In this document: positions 48,701 through 57,249 of the stretch, piece by piece
Position numbering within the stretch: position 1 is the stretch's first letter
Layout: each line of letters opens with the position of its first letter
DNA from: JANRKB01 sp033763695
Lineage (GTDB): Bacteria; Planctomycetota; Phycisphaerae; Phycisphaerales; UBA1924
DNA: 64,000 bases
Assembly (NCBI GenBank): GCA_033763695.1
Contig: JANRKB010000002.1
Span: 87,438-151,437 of the forward strand
Direction of reading: 5' to 3'
The notes under the pieces: model-generated
Seen by the model: only the letters and a program-made list of their open reading frames with translations
Database searches by the model: none
What the model was told of the DNA's origin: nothing
Made by a program: the position numbers and the translations under genes

Positions 48701-50167
48701 CACCGGCGCAAGCGCCGCGGCGAGAATCTGGGCGCGCCGCGAGAGCACCGCGTCACCATCGACGCCCGCAAGCGAAGCCAGCCCGTCGGCGGTGCTCTTG
48801 GCCTGCGCGACGCCGGCGTGCAACGCATCAATCTGCGTCCACGAGCCCCACAGACGGTTGCGCACTTCGCGGAAGACCTTGAGCGCATCCGGCCGCGGCG
48901 GCCCGGCATCAGGCTTCGCGGGCAAGGGCGCACCATCCGGCCCCGTCGTCGCGACCGGCGGCGGCTCCACCAGCACCAGCTTGAGCTGCTCAACGTCGGC
49001 GCTGATCGTCTTGCCGATCGGGAGACCCTCGGCCGTGAGGTTCTTGGCGAGCGTCTCCGCGTCGTCAGCCCACTTCATCAGCATGCCGCGGATCTCGTCG
49101 GCACGCGGCTTGTGGCGTGAGTTCTTGGTCCAGACGTCCTCAGCGAACTTCTTCTTGATGCTCAGCAGCGATTCGGGGGCCGTGTCGGGAATGGCGTCGG
49201 CCACAAACTTCGGATCACTCGTCAGCGCGTCGAGCCAGCCGGGGAACTCCCAGTCGGCAACTTCGTCGATGATCCTGGTGCCGCCCGGGCCGGTCTTGCC
49301 GCCCAGCGTCTTGTACGCCACGAACGAGCCGCCCGCGAGCACCACAAGCAGCGCGGCAGCGGCGATGCCGACGGTCTTGTTCTTGCCGCCCGCGGCCCGC
49401 GGCTTGTACGCGCTCAGTTCGTCGCGGATCGCATCGAGCGTCGGGACTGGCTTGCCGACACCTGCATCGGCGAGGCGCGAGCAGAAATCAAACCACCAGA
49501 TGCCGTCTGGCCCCAGCCGCTGCCACTCCTCACCCATCGTCGCCGACCACGCCGCCGAGTCGCGGGCGGGCTTGTGCGTGATGAGTTGATAGAGGATCTT
49601 GCCCAGCTCGCGGATGTCCTGCACGGCATCGGCAGGCTTGACCGCGCGCGGGCCGAGGATGTCCGCGAGGAACACCTGATCGGGCATGACCGACTGGTCC
49701 GCCGGATCGCCCGAGAGCAGGACGTTGGACGCCTTCAGATCGCCGTGGGCTCGGCCGCCGCCAAGCTCGCGGAGCTGCACAAGCCCGTCGAGCACGCCCT
49801 CGGCGATGGCCCGCAGCGCCCGCGTTTCAAGCCGCACCTTGCCAAGGATGAAGCGTTGAACGCTGCGCGGGTGATAGTCCAGGACGATGTACGCGATGTC
49901 GCCCTGACGCGCGGCCTCGTGCACGCGCACCAGCCGCTTGGCGCCTAACTCGAACAGTCGCTTCTGCTCCGCGCCGACGTCCAGAAACGCCTGCACCTCG
50001 ATCGCTTCGCGCTCCGGGTCGCCCAGTTGCCAACTGCTCTCGGCGGTCTTGATGACGTAGCGGTCCGCCGCCGCCGTCACACTGCCGACGGCGTGCGCGA
50101 GCCACACCGCGCCCAGCGGGTGCTGAGAGATCTCTCGCACGGTCTCATACGCGCCCCAGCGCGGCAT
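45755..50167 (-). CDS. Kinase-like / transmembrane / coiled-coil / FGE-sulfatase-like giant protein
   Basis: The 1470-residue protein starts with a Ser/Thr-kinase-like domain (about 1-255): K40 in YVIK, catalytic loop H141-G-D143-L-K145-A-S-N148, a degenerate Mg loop (ADILG instead of DFG) and helix F as D184-IRELGKILY. The glycine loop is weak. One membrane helix follows (about 266-286). Residues about 300-1010 are Ala/Lys/Glu-rich helices, probably coiled coil. The C-terminal part (about 1095-1455) is FGE-sulfatase/SUMF-like: FIRLVPPG...YMQTNEMSLG, CRLPSAAEW, FRDLEGNVAEWVYD, IIGGSALSGPWW and GFYGFADVGFRVVF. It should place the kinase inside and the FGE-like domain outside the membrane. A lipoprotein gene ends 38 bases upstream on the same strand. 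Confidence 0.8.
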   Translation of the reverse strand: MPRWGAYETVREISQHPLGAVWLAHAVGSVTAAADRYVIKTAESSWQLGDPEREAIEVQAFLDVGAEQKRLFELGAKRLVRVHEAARQGDIAYIVLDYHPRSVQRFILGKVRLETRALRAIAEGVLDGLVQLRELGGGRAHGDLKASNVLLSGDPADQSVMPDQVFLADILGPRAVKPADAVQDIRELGKILYQLITHKPARDSAAWSATMGEEWQRLGPDGIWWFDFCSRLADAGVGKPVPTLDAIRDELSAYKPRAAGGKNKTVGIAAAALLVVLAGGSFVAYKTLGGKTGPGGTRIIDEVADWEFPGWLDALTSDPKFVADAIPDTAPESLLSIKKKFAEDVWTKNSRHKPRADEIRGMLMKWADDAETLAKNLTAEGLPIGKTISADVEQLKLVLVEPPPVATTGPDGAPLPAKPDAGPPRPDALKVFREVRNRLWGSWTQIDALHAGVAQAKSTADGLASLAGVDGDAVLSRRAQILAAALAPVKTPEPDTKAFAEAIKALAEYRAGLDEAKRLLAINDENVWRRADFSKENIATNVSSEPSLALLSRWVETARNYEEKEITSTPDPRAGKLPQWATDVAALQKNLAAFRDNHKADLEPDELKAVDDQIKAAEGVSARVDALKARRWVERLQKDIESESKAIPQEIAKGNSYVESMNIGIKEGAEGAITRALASISGDGPVEKAWRDTIKSNTDRLKGLNSKTKVSAEVRAYAEWYTTLTSRFPRTLDEGQKSALLAEAGRVDAQDAERIIVAESDGRIAAAIKSLAFGADLAGSDVAGAADAYAKWRSDAIALVTRHAKVAKLLADARLPDEDDKAVQDSYAAVSADKGAIASVFTSAPALLTRVQADVDGLRALLSQPADAQLKEASTASGTPVRAWAAWRALARQSAWPATPDQLAQALAAKKNVKARLSGLEAQRSNALAALVDADAKVMWGRAAAGAGSAADADAVLAQSEAFGFGGATAFSSESWATLAADAIPSASGRFNILAAILRREIASWPAGEDAAAQRTRVAALRDIVKGAADKLGVPAQGLIELLAKAAEGEPPFEPAAPNAPLPASLFAQKVGIKATADAGNARVVYTFTGPRTKATYNLEFIRLVPPGAAKAVYMQTNEMSLGMVVEVLNAADAWADIQQNKPGGGLFGGWTRDAFKNGPFGWEWVTGQGGRREIGSSNVPDSDANVRVQGKGWYRALGKNLTTKFGATGVLATADLYGSLARPGMPMPMQQIPIGGAALVARLMGCRLPSAAEWSAAADGGVPRASEAPNLRDAWFRQQFDYVKSVDADPGNANIAPVFPPPGAGIAAPASVDAKSDGDPATSASDGVILFRATGDAAAANAFRDLEGNVAEWVYDNPPALDALTPQAGQVGALAQQITDLLGKEADAAAKGGNDPRKIIGGSALSGPWWTKRTEPITVEPKKLFASGAGFYGFADVGFRVVFPATGGTKSPLEQAREALSSQGFVAGK

Positions 50168-50204
50168 AGGCGGCCCACACTTCCCGGCTCAGCACCCCGG
50201 CGGA

Positions 50205-50726
50205 TCACTCCGGCGGGTTGTCGGCGAGCAACTGCTTGGTCTTGTCGTCGATCGCGATGCCGTCGCTCTTGACGTTGATGATGATCGAGTTGCCTTCCCA
50301 GCACTTGGCGTTGAGCGGCAGCAGGCGCTTCACCTGGTCGGGCTGGCCGGGAAGATTCGCGATCACCCAGACGTACGACGCGTGCTTGCCTTCGTTCCAC
50401 GCCTTCCACGCCGCGTCATCCTTCTTCAGCGTCACCTCGCGGGTGGCGTTGGAGAGGGTGATGTCGTGGGCCTTGGCCTTGCTGCGGGCGTCGGCATCGT
50501 TGAACCACTGGCTGGGCACGGCCTTGGCGATGGGGTGATCGGCAGCGACGCCGCGGAAGCCGGCGAGGCTGATCGTGCGGGTGGGGAAGCTCTTGGCCGA
50601 GTCGGCCGCGCCCTCGTAGCGCACGGTGATGTCGTAGTTCTTGTACGACTCGCAGCCGCCGAGCATGCCGGCAAAGGCCCCGGCCAGCAGCGTCGACACC
50701 AGCATTCCGCGTTGAGCAGTCTTCAT
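50205..50726 (-). CDS. Lipoprotein upstream of the kinase-like giant
   Basis: The 173-residue protein has a lipoprotein signal (LVSTLLAGAFAGMLGGC; the Cys would be lipidated). Its mature part is probably beta-rich: NYDITVRYEG, KSFPTRTISLAGF, HDITLSNATREVTLKKDD, ASYVWVIANLPG and IIINVKSDG. Size and strand pattern recall TssJ-type or TagQ-type secretion lipoproteins, but I see no diagnostic motif. It is 38 bases upstream of the giant protein gene on the same strand. I chose the ATG at 50726. Confidence 0.65.
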   Translation of the reverse strand: MKTAQRGMLVSTLLAGAFAGMLGGCESYKNYDITVRYEGAADSAKSFPTRTISLAGFRGVAADHPIAKAVPSQWFNDADARSKAKAHDITLSNATREVTLKKDDAAWKAWNEGKHASYVWVIANLPGQPDQVKRLLPLNAKCWEGNSIIINVKSDGIAIDDKTKQLLADNPPE

Positions 50727-50901
50727 GAGGAACCCCGCCGAAGGACCCGCGCACGGGTCGAGATGATGAACTCCGGGCCGCCCCAACGAGAGGCGCGGCC
50801 CCAATCACAGCCGGTGGACGCCGACCGCACGCTCCCGAGGCGCTCCCATCGCGCGGTCAGGAACACGAGCACGGCCCAGACGTCGAACGATGCCAGCGCG
50901 G

Positions 50902-52947
50902 TCAGACCCGGGCCAACGCCTCGCGCACGACCTCGCGGATCTCCCGCGCCTGCACCTGATCGCCCACCAAGAGCGCACGGCTCTTGACGAGCAAAGCGTA
51001 CAGGTCCGCCAACGGGCCGTCAAAGACCCGCTCGCAGGCATTCGCAGGGGCATCGCCGAAGTCCTTGCACCATGCCGTCGCCCCGACCCCGGGGAACATC
51101 TTGATCAGCGCGGCCAGGACTTCGTGCCACAGCGTGACGGGCAGGGCCGCCTCGAGTGACGCGGCGTCCATCTTGTCGGCCACCAGACGCTGCGGGCCGA
51201 GGGCCTCAGCCCAGCGCGGGTCGCGCCCGAACGCCGCGGCGATGCGCGACGCCAGCGAGTCGCCGCCACCGGGCTTCACGCCCTCGTGCGAGACCTGCGC
51301 CGCCAGGCTCATGAGCTCGTCCAGAGCCACCGGGAGCGTGGTGCCGGGATTCACCAGCAGCGTGCGCACGCCCAGAACGCCCAAGGCGTACAGATCGCAG
51401 GGCGTGGACAAGAGCGGCACAAGCTCAAACATCACATCCGGGATCGGGACGCCCTCGGCCTGACGCAAACGCTCAACCACCGCCGCCGGAAGCTCCTTGG
51501 CGATGGTCCGCAGGCGGATCTCGCCGGCGTTCATGCCCGGTCGCGTGTCGAGGGTCGCGTGGACATCGATGCGCTGGCCCGCGAGGCTGAAGCGCAGCCA
51601 GAGCAGGTCATTGGTGCCAGCGACGATCCGCTCCTGGGTCGACAGCGTGCCTTCGAGCACCGTGCCGAACGCGACGCCCGCGGCCGAGCCGGGCGTCCCC
51701 CCGCTGGAGCCCGTCGCGGCATCAACCACGCGCCGGATGCGGATCGAGCCGCGCCCGTGGACGCTGCGTCCCGCGCTCGCGGGCGCGTAAATCGACATGC
51801 GTTCGCTGCCGGGCAGGAAGTAGCGTGCGTCCGTGCCTGTGATAGGCAGTTCGACGCCTTCGCCGGGCGCCACGAGGGCCACCTTGGCGGTCCACCACAG
51901 CGGCAAGCCGCCCGGACCCTTGCCCCCTTGGATCACGCCGCCATCGCCCAAGCGCACGCGGAAGCTGTCGGCGGAGATATTCAGCAGCGGCCCGCCCGAG
52001 GACGACGCGGCCGAGCGTGCCGCCCCCACCGCTTCGGCGAAGAGCCGCACCTTGAGATGGAAAATCTCTGCAAGCCGAGCCGCATTCCCCGCACCGGGCG
52101 TGATCCAGCCCGAGAGCGAGAGGTCAGCGAGTTCGCCGCCGGTGTGTGAAGCGAGGTCGCGCAGCACGCCGTCGGTGCTGCCCGGCACATCGGTGCCCGA
52201 GAGCGTGTCGGCGTAATCCTCGTAACTGATCGGCGCGAGCGGACGGATCATCATGAGCCCGCCGCCGGGGTTGATCGCCAGCGCCGAATCCGACATCCGC
52301 AGCGATTGGATGAGTTGGCGCGCCGCCTCATCATCGCCCGCGGGCGCGTCGTTGACGGCGACAAACGCCGAAGCATCAGCGAGCACGGGCTGATACAGAT
52401 GCCGCGACAGCGAGGTCGAGTACGCGGGCAGGCCCTTGCGCGTCAGCAGAGCGTCGTCGGTGCACAGTGCCCAGGGAGCATTGGTCGTGCGATCCACCGC
52501 CGCGATGGGCGCGAGCGTCTTTCGATCGATGAACAGCGGCTCGGGGTGCTTGTCCTCCCAGCCGGTGCGGATGATCGCCGACGCCGCATCGCCCAGATCC
52601 AGCGCGTTGCAGCGGTCAATCCATCGCTGGTCCAGCCGCTCGTTGCTCAGTGATTCGCGATAAGCCGGGGCGGCGGCGAGCAACCCCGCCACATCCTGCA
52701 CCCAGATCTCCAGCCACGACTGCACGCGGTTCTTGGCATCCACCACGCAACCCAGCAGCACGCGCGCATCAATCGTCTCACGCAGCAGCACCAGCGGCGA
52801 AGACCCCTTGGCGTCGCTGCGCACGATGACGCACAGACGGAGCGGCCCGGCGGCGAGCGAGGCGTGAATGGGGACAGCCGTGTGCCCGCTGGGGAGCGTC
52901 TTGGCCTGGCTGGTCAATACAAATGCCGGAACGCCTGAAGTCACCAC
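50902..52947 (-). CDS. Unknown 681-residue protein, first gene of the three-gene locus
   Basis: I do not recognise the family. The protein is mostly alpha/beta with beta-rich middle parts (for example GLPLWWTAKVALVAPGEG and RISVHGRG-type strands). Near residue 545 a stretch CDLYALGVLGVRTLL resembles helix F of protein kinases (DxxxLG), the only hint of relation to the kinase-like giant. No export signal or membrane helix is clear. The start is uncertain: GGAGG at 52961-52957 (minus) favours the GTG at 52947, with GTG 52944 possible, while a longer frame would add Arg-rich leader. It is divergent from pgeF and 175 bases upstream of the lipoprotein gene. Confidence 0.6.
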   Translation of the reverse strand: MVTSGVPAFVLTSQAKTLPSGHTAVPIHASLAAGPLRLCVIVRSDAKGSSPLVLLRETIDARVLLGCVVDAKNRVQSWLEIWVQDVAGLLAAAPAYRESLSNERLDQRWIDRCNALDLGDAASAIIRTGWEDKHPEPLFIDRKTLAPIAAVDRTTNAPWALCTDDALLTRKGLPAYSTSLSRHLYQPVLADASAFVAVNDAPAGDDEAARQLIQSLRMSDSALAINPGGGLMMIRPLAPISYEDYADTLSGTDVPGSTDGVLRDLASHTGGELADLSLSGWITPGAGNAARLAEIFHLKVRLFAEAVGAARSAASSSGGPLLNISADSFRVRLGDGGVIQGGKGPGGLPLWWTAKVALVAPGEGVELPITGTDARYFLPGSERMSIYAPASAGRSVHGRGSIRIRRVVDAATGSSGGTPGSAAGVAFGTVLEGTLSTQERIVAGTNDLLWLRFSLAGQRIDVHATLDTRPGMNAGEIRLRTIAKELPAAVVERLRQAEGVPIPDVMFELVPLLSTPCDLYALGVLGVRTLLVNPGTTLPVALDELMSLAAQVSHEGVKPGGGDSLASRIAAAFGRDPRWAEALGPQRLVADKMDAASLEAALPVTLWHEVLAALIKMFPGVGATAWCKDFGDAPANACERVFDGPLADLYALLVKSRALLVGDQVQAREIREVVREALARV

Positions 52948-53105
52948 GCGCGCACACCTCCGCCGCCCCTGGCTGCTCTCTGGGCAGGGCCAAGTTCGGA
53001 CCTCCAAGTCTACTTGGGTTGGCGGGGAGATGCGCGGCACGGCCGCCCGCGCCGGAATCGACCATCGCCCCCCACCAACACCTTCCGCCCGCGTACCGTC
53101 GCCCC

Positions 53106-53915
53106 ATGCTTCTGCGTCCCTCCAACCTCGCGCGACTGGGTGTTCCCGCGGGATTCTCCACCCGTCAGGGAGGCGTTTCGGCACCGCCGTTCGACACGCT
53201 CAACTTCGGGAACCCTGGCGAACTGCCGCCGGGCGTCTCCCGCGACCCGGCGGCCAACATCGCCGAGAACTTCCGCCGCGTCGCCCACCAACTGGGCTGC
53301 CCAGGCCGCGCCATCATCCAGGTCCATCAAGTCCACGGCAGCGCGGTGCATGTGCACGAGCCCGCCGCGTCGGACGGGACTTCAACCGCCACGGCATGGG
53401 AACGCACCATCACCGGCGCGGACCCCAAAGCTGATGCGATCGTCACGCGCGACGCCGGCACGTTGATCGCCATCCGCGTCGCGGACTGCACGCCGATCCT
53501 GCTCGCCAGTGCCGACGGCACGATCGTCGCCGCGGTACACGCCGGCTGGCGCGGCGTCATCGCCGGTGTGGTGGTTGAGGCCGCACGCACGATGCGTGCA
53601 CACGGCGCAACGCAGATCCACGCCGCCATCGGGCCGTGCATCGGACCCGATCAGTTTGAAGTCGGCCCCGAAGTCGTGGCGGAGTTTCGCCGCGTCTTTG
53701 GAGCCGCCGCGCCCGTGCGCGAGCGCCCCGAGGGCAAAGGCGACGTCGACCTGCAAGTCGCACTCGCGCTGCAACTGCACGCCGAGGGCATCGACGACGT
53801 CGAAACGCTGCGGCATTGCACGGCCAGCGACGCGACACGCTTCTTCAGCCATCGACGCGATCGCGGCATCACCGGACGCATGATCGGCATCATCGGCCCA
53901 CGAGCCGCGCACTAA
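53106..53915 (+). CDS. pgeF: Peptidoglycan editing factor / purine nucleoside phosphorylase (YfiH/PgeF family)
   Basis: The 269-residue protein belongs to the DUF152/YfiH family, which has adenosine/inosine phosphorylase and deaminase activity and is called PgeF for its role in keeping peptidoglycan composition correct. Metal ligands are visible: H77 in QVHQVHG, C128 in ADCTPIL and H145 in HAGWRG, and the AAIGPCIGP loop is conserved. The older name polyphenol oxidase (laccase) is still used. It converges with serS (10 bases between stops). Confidence 0.9.
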   Translation: MLLRPSNLARLGVPAGFSTRQGGVSAPPFDTLNFGNPGELPPGVSRDPAANIAENFRRVAHQLGCPGRAIIQVHQVHGSAVHVHEPAASDGTSTATAWERTITGADPKADAIVTRDAGTLIAIRVADCTPILLASADGTIVAAVHAGWRGVIAGVVVEAARTMRAHGATQIHAAIGPCIGPDQFEVGPEVVAEFRRVFGAAAPVRERPEGKGDVDLQVALALQLHAEGIDDVETLRHCTASDATRFFSHRRDRGITGRMIGIIGPRAAH

Positions 53916-53925
53916 CGGCAGCGAC

Positions 53926-55335
53926 TCAGCCGATCTTGCTGCGCCCGCCCATGTACGCCCGCAGCGGCTCGGGAATCGTGATGCTGCCGTCGGCGTTCTG
54001 ATGGTTCTCCAGCAGCGGGATCAGGAAGCGCGGGCTGGCGAGCACGGTGTTGTTGAGCGAGTGGCAGAAGACCGTTTCGCCCTTGCCGCCGCTGCCGCCG
54101 GAGCGATAGCGCATGTTCAGTCGGCGACACTGGAAGTCATAGAGGCGGCTCGCGCTGTGCGTCTCGCCATACTCGCCGCTGGGGCCGGTCTTCGGGTCGA
54201 TCGTGCCGCGGCCGGGCATCCAGCTCTCGATGTCGATCATGTCGGCGTTCTTGGGGCCAAGGTCCGCCGTGCAGCACTGCAAGAGGCGATACGGAATGCT
54301 CAGGCTCTGCAAGAGTTCCTCGACAAAGCCGATCATCCTCTTGTGCCACGCGCGGCTCTCGGCCTCGTCGGCCTTGCAGATCACCACCTGCTCGACCTTG
54401 TCGAACTGGTGGATGCGATAGAGGCCCGCAGTGTCCTTGCCCGCCGCCCCGGCCTCGCGACGGAAGCACGTGCTGACGGTGACATAGCGCAGCGGCAGCG
54501 ATTCCTCGGCGAGAATCTCATCCTGATGAATGCCCATCAGCCCGACTTCGCCCGTGCCCGTGAGGAACAGGTCATAGCCGCCGCCGCGGGTTGATTCGGG
54601 GATGTGATACGCCTGCTCGCGTCCGGCGGGGAAGAAGCCCGTGCCGACCATCGCCTCTTCGCGCACGATGACGGGGACCGACATCGCCTTAAAGCCGTGC
54701 TTCATCGTCATGAAGTCCACGGCATAGCGGAGCACCGCCTGATGCAGCAGCATGCCGTCGCCGGTGAGGATGTACGAACGCGTGCCCGCGAGTTTCACGC
54801 CGCGCTCAAAATCAGCGAGGCCCAGATCACGCACGAGTTCGATGTGGGTCTTGGGCTTGAAGCCGCGCTGGCTTTCGAACGACTTGGTTGTGTCGAAGTT
54901 GGCGGGGTTCCAGCGCTTGGCCTCGACGTTGTCGTCGGCGCTCTTGCCCACCGGCACATCGGCGTCGGGCGGCAGCGGCACCTGCAGGAGCAGGCCCTGG
55001 AACTCGGGCTCGATCGCCGCGATCTTGGTCTCAAACTCGGCGATGCTGTTCTTGAGTGCCGCGGGCTTGGCCTTCAGGCCTTCGGCTTCCTTCTCCAGCG
55101 CGGCCTTCTGCTCGGGTGCCGCACTCTTGAGCTGGCCCATGATCTTGCCGAGCGCGGGGCCAATCTCCTTCTCGATCTTCTTCTGCTCGGCGCGCAGGCC
55201 TTCCATCTGCGTCATCAGCGAACGCTTCTGCTCGTCGAGCGCGACGAGGCGGGCGATGTCGACGGGGATGTTCTTGGCGGCGGCGCCGGCCTGAAAGCGG
55301 GCCGGGTTTTCACGGAGTTGCTTGAGGTCGATCAT
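53926..55335 (-). CDS. serS: Seryl-tRNA synthetase
   Basis: SerS charges tRNA-Ser. The 469-residue class II enzyme starts MIDLKQLRENPARFQAG, then has the long antiparallel coiled-coil arm (about 30-115) that grips the tRNA. The catalytic core contains motif 2 (CFRREAGAAGKDTAGLYR, HQFDKVE) and motif 3-like SPRFLIPLLENHQN. Motif 3 and the preceding SASRLYDFQCRRLNMRYR read somewhat differently from E. coli (usual SSCSNFEDFQARR...), so this is a divergent SerS, but the arginine is kept. I chose the ATG at 55335. Confidence 0.95.
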   Translation of the reverse strand: MIDLKQLRENPARFQAGAAAKNIPVDIARLVALDEQKRSLMTQMEGLRAEQKKIEKEIGPALGKIMGQLKSAAPEQKAALEKEAEGLKAKPAALKNSIAEFETKIAAIEPEFQGLLLQVPLPPDADVPVGKSADDNVEAKRWNPANFDTTKSFESQRGFKPKTHIELVRDLGLADFERGVKLAGTRSYILTGDGMLLHQAVLRYAVDFMTMKHGFKAMSVPVIVREEAMVGTGFFPAGREQAYHIPESTRGGGYDLFLTGTGEVGLMGIHQDEILAEESLPLRYVTVSTCFRREAGAAGKDTAGLYRIHQFDKVEQVVICKADEAESRAWHKRMIGFVEELLQSLSIPYRLLQCCTADLGPKNADMIDIESWMPGRGTIDPKTGPSGEYGETHSASRLYDFQCRRLNMRYRSGGSGGKGETVFCHSLNNTVLASPRFLIPLLENHQNADGSITIPEPLRAYMGGRSKIG

Positions 55336-55478
55336 GGGTCCAGACTGTAGGTCTTCACAGTGCCCAAGTGCCTTGGAGTGAAGGGGAGCCACGCGGAAGG
55401 CGGGCCGAGATCATCGCGGAGGACGTGGCTTGATTCCTCGACGGCGTCGTGAAGAAACCACCAAGGCGAGGCGTCGCG

Positions 55479-55913
55479 TCAATACGAGGTCGTGGAAAGC
55501 GGCAGGACGATCCAAAGGAGCACTTGCAGCGCCCACACGCCGAGCCATACCACCGCGGCGAACGCACGCCACTCCTCATGGGTCTTGCGGTCAACGTACA
55601 GAAACAACAGTGGCATGCAGAACCCGGGGCTCGCAAGCATCAGCATCACAACGCAGAACGCGACAGCGATGAAGGAGCCGGTTTCGGCCGTGTGACCCCA
55701 CACAAAGATCGACAGCACAAGCAAGACCTGTGCGAACCACGGCGAGAGCGCAAGCAGGATTTTGCCACACAACGCGCGGCGCCGTCGCAACCGTCGTCGC
55801 AGGTCGGCTCGTTGGGCGGGTCGGCCGCACTCGGGGCAGAACATCACCCGCAACGGATACTTGCATCGCGGGCATTTGTGCGGGAAGCCGAGCATGACGA
55901 TCGCGAACCTCAC
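55479..55913 (-). CDS. Zinc-ribbon membrane protein
   Basis: The 144-residue protein has an N-terminal zinc ribbon (CPRCKYPLRVMFCPECG) followed by a basic stretch and two to three membrane helices (about 50-72, 78-105 and 118-140). Such planctomycete proteins are common but uncharacterised. The GTG at 55913 overlaps the stop of the MFS gene (GTGA), suggesting translational coupling. The ATG at 55895 is the alternative, giving MLGFPHKCPRC. Confidence 0.65.
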   Translation of the reverse strand: MRFAIVMLGFPHKCPRCKYPLRVMFCPECGRPAQRADLRRRLRRRRALCGKILLALSPWFAQVLLVLSIFVWGHTAETGSFIAVAFCVVMLMLASPGFCMPLLFLYVDRKTHEEWRAFAAVVWLGVWALQVLLWIVLPLSTTSY

Positions 55914-57232
55914 TCCGCGGCACGGCGCGTGTCCTCATCCAGCCGCCGCGCCCCCACCAGCCACAACACCCCCGCCACCAGGATGAACCCCGTCAGACTC
56001 AGGAACGCGAGCGTCATATTGCCCTTGGGGTGCTCGGCAGACTTGGTCAGGTCCGACACCAGCCCGATCAGCGGCGGACTGATCGCGTCGCCAAGCGCGT
56101 GAATCACAAAGATGCACAGCGCAAACGCCGTCGCCCGCACGCCCGGACGCGAGACGTTCGCCAGCGCGGTGTTCGTTGGCCCGGTCGACACAAACAGGAA
56201 GAAGATCGCCGCCGCCATGCACGCGAATGCGGGCCACTTTGGCAGATAGAGCGTGCCCAAGAAGAACGGCACCGCGATCAACATGCCCACGCCCGATACG
56301 ACAAAGTACGACCCGCGCACATGCGTCCGAAGACGATCGGCGAGCCAACCGCCAAAGAGCGTCGCCGCCAGGCCTGAGACGACGGTGATGCCGCCGAAGA
56401 TGGTGCTGACCTTGGTCAATCCACCCGGGCCCTCGTCGAGAAAGAAACCGCGCTGGTCATAGAAGTAACTCGGTGCCCAGAACGAAATGCCGCCGATCGC
56501 AAAGGTGAACGCGGTCATGGCGGCGACATTCAGCACATACGAGCGCGTGCCCAAGAGTGAGCGATAGTCGGCCCACGTCGCTCCCTTCTTGGTCGGCGCG
56601 ACACGCTCCGCCCCGCCGCGCGGCGGGTCTCGCCGCAGGAAGCACAACACGCCCAGCAACACACCCGGCGGCAGCGTGACGAGAAACGCCCAGTGCCACG
56701 TGAACGCCTTGGACATCACGCCGCCGAGCACATAGCCCAGCGCGGAGCCGACGGGAATCGCCACATAAAACCACGCGAGCACCTGCCCACGCCGTTCCAG
56801 GGGATACAGATCGGCGATCAGCGTCGGAGCGGCCGGTCCATACGCGGCCTCGCCGATGCCGACGCACACGCGCATGAGCAACATGAACCAGAAGACGTGC
56901 GCGATGCCCGAGCCGCCTGATGCGACGGACCACAGCAGCACGCCGCAACCGATGATGAGCCAGCGCGACCAGCGATCGGCGAGCCAGCCAAAGAGCGGGG
57001 CGGCGATCATGTACGTCACAAGGAACGCCGTCGCGAGCAAACCCATCTTGGCCTGGGCGTTCTCACTGCCCGGCGAGCCGGGCGGGAAGAACTCAGCCCG
57101 GATCAGCGGCTCCACCGCCGCGAGCACATAGCGATCGACGTAGTTGAGCAGGTTGATCGCCAGCAACAGAGCCACCGACGCGCGTGCCCCCGGCAGCGCC
57201 CCGGGAATCGGTTTGAGAATGCGGGCGAGCAT
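55910..57232 (-). CDS. MFS transporter, spinster-like
   Basis: The 440-residue protein has the 12-helix MFS layout. The first helix carries NLLNYVDRYVLAAVEP, which resembles the D.R.. and NY.DR signatures of spinster-type permeases. MFS motif A appears as GWLADRWSRW and again as GGWLADRLRTH in the second half. Spinster-like carriers move lipids or lysophospholipids, and bacterial members are mostly uncharacterised. A cytoplasmic central loop (RRDPPRGGAERVAPTKKG) joins the halves. I chose the ATG at 57232; a longer frame would translate the heptamer array. Confidence 0.8.
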   Translation of the reverse strand: MLARILKPIPGALPGARASVALLLAINLLNYVDRYVLAAVEPLIRAEFFPPGSPGSENAQAKMGLLATAFLVTYMIAAPLFGWLADRWSRWLIIGCGVLLWSVASGGSGIAHVFWFMLLMRVCVGIGEAAYGPAAPTLIADLYPLERRGQVLAWFYVAIPVGSALGYVLGGVMSKAFTWHWAFLVTLPPGVLLGVLCFLRRDPPRGGAERVAPTKKGATWADYRSLLGTRSYVLNVAAMTAFTFAIGGISFWAPSYFYDQRGFFLDEGPGGLTKVSTIFGGITVVSGLAATLFGGWLADRLRTHVRGSYFVVSGVGMLIAVPFFLGTLYLPKWPAFACMAAAIFFLFVSTGPTNTALANVSRPGVRATAFALCIFVIHALGDAISPPLIGLVSDLTKSAEHPKGNMTLAFLSLTGFILVAGVLWLVGARRLDEDTRRAAE

Positions 57233-57249
57233 GGGGAGGAGAATACAGA

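Noticed and set aside
45755..52947. A complete type VI secretion locus
   Set aside because: No sheath, VgrG, Hcp, TssM or ClpV-like genes are present; only a loose resemblance of the kinase/FGE/lipoprotein set remains.
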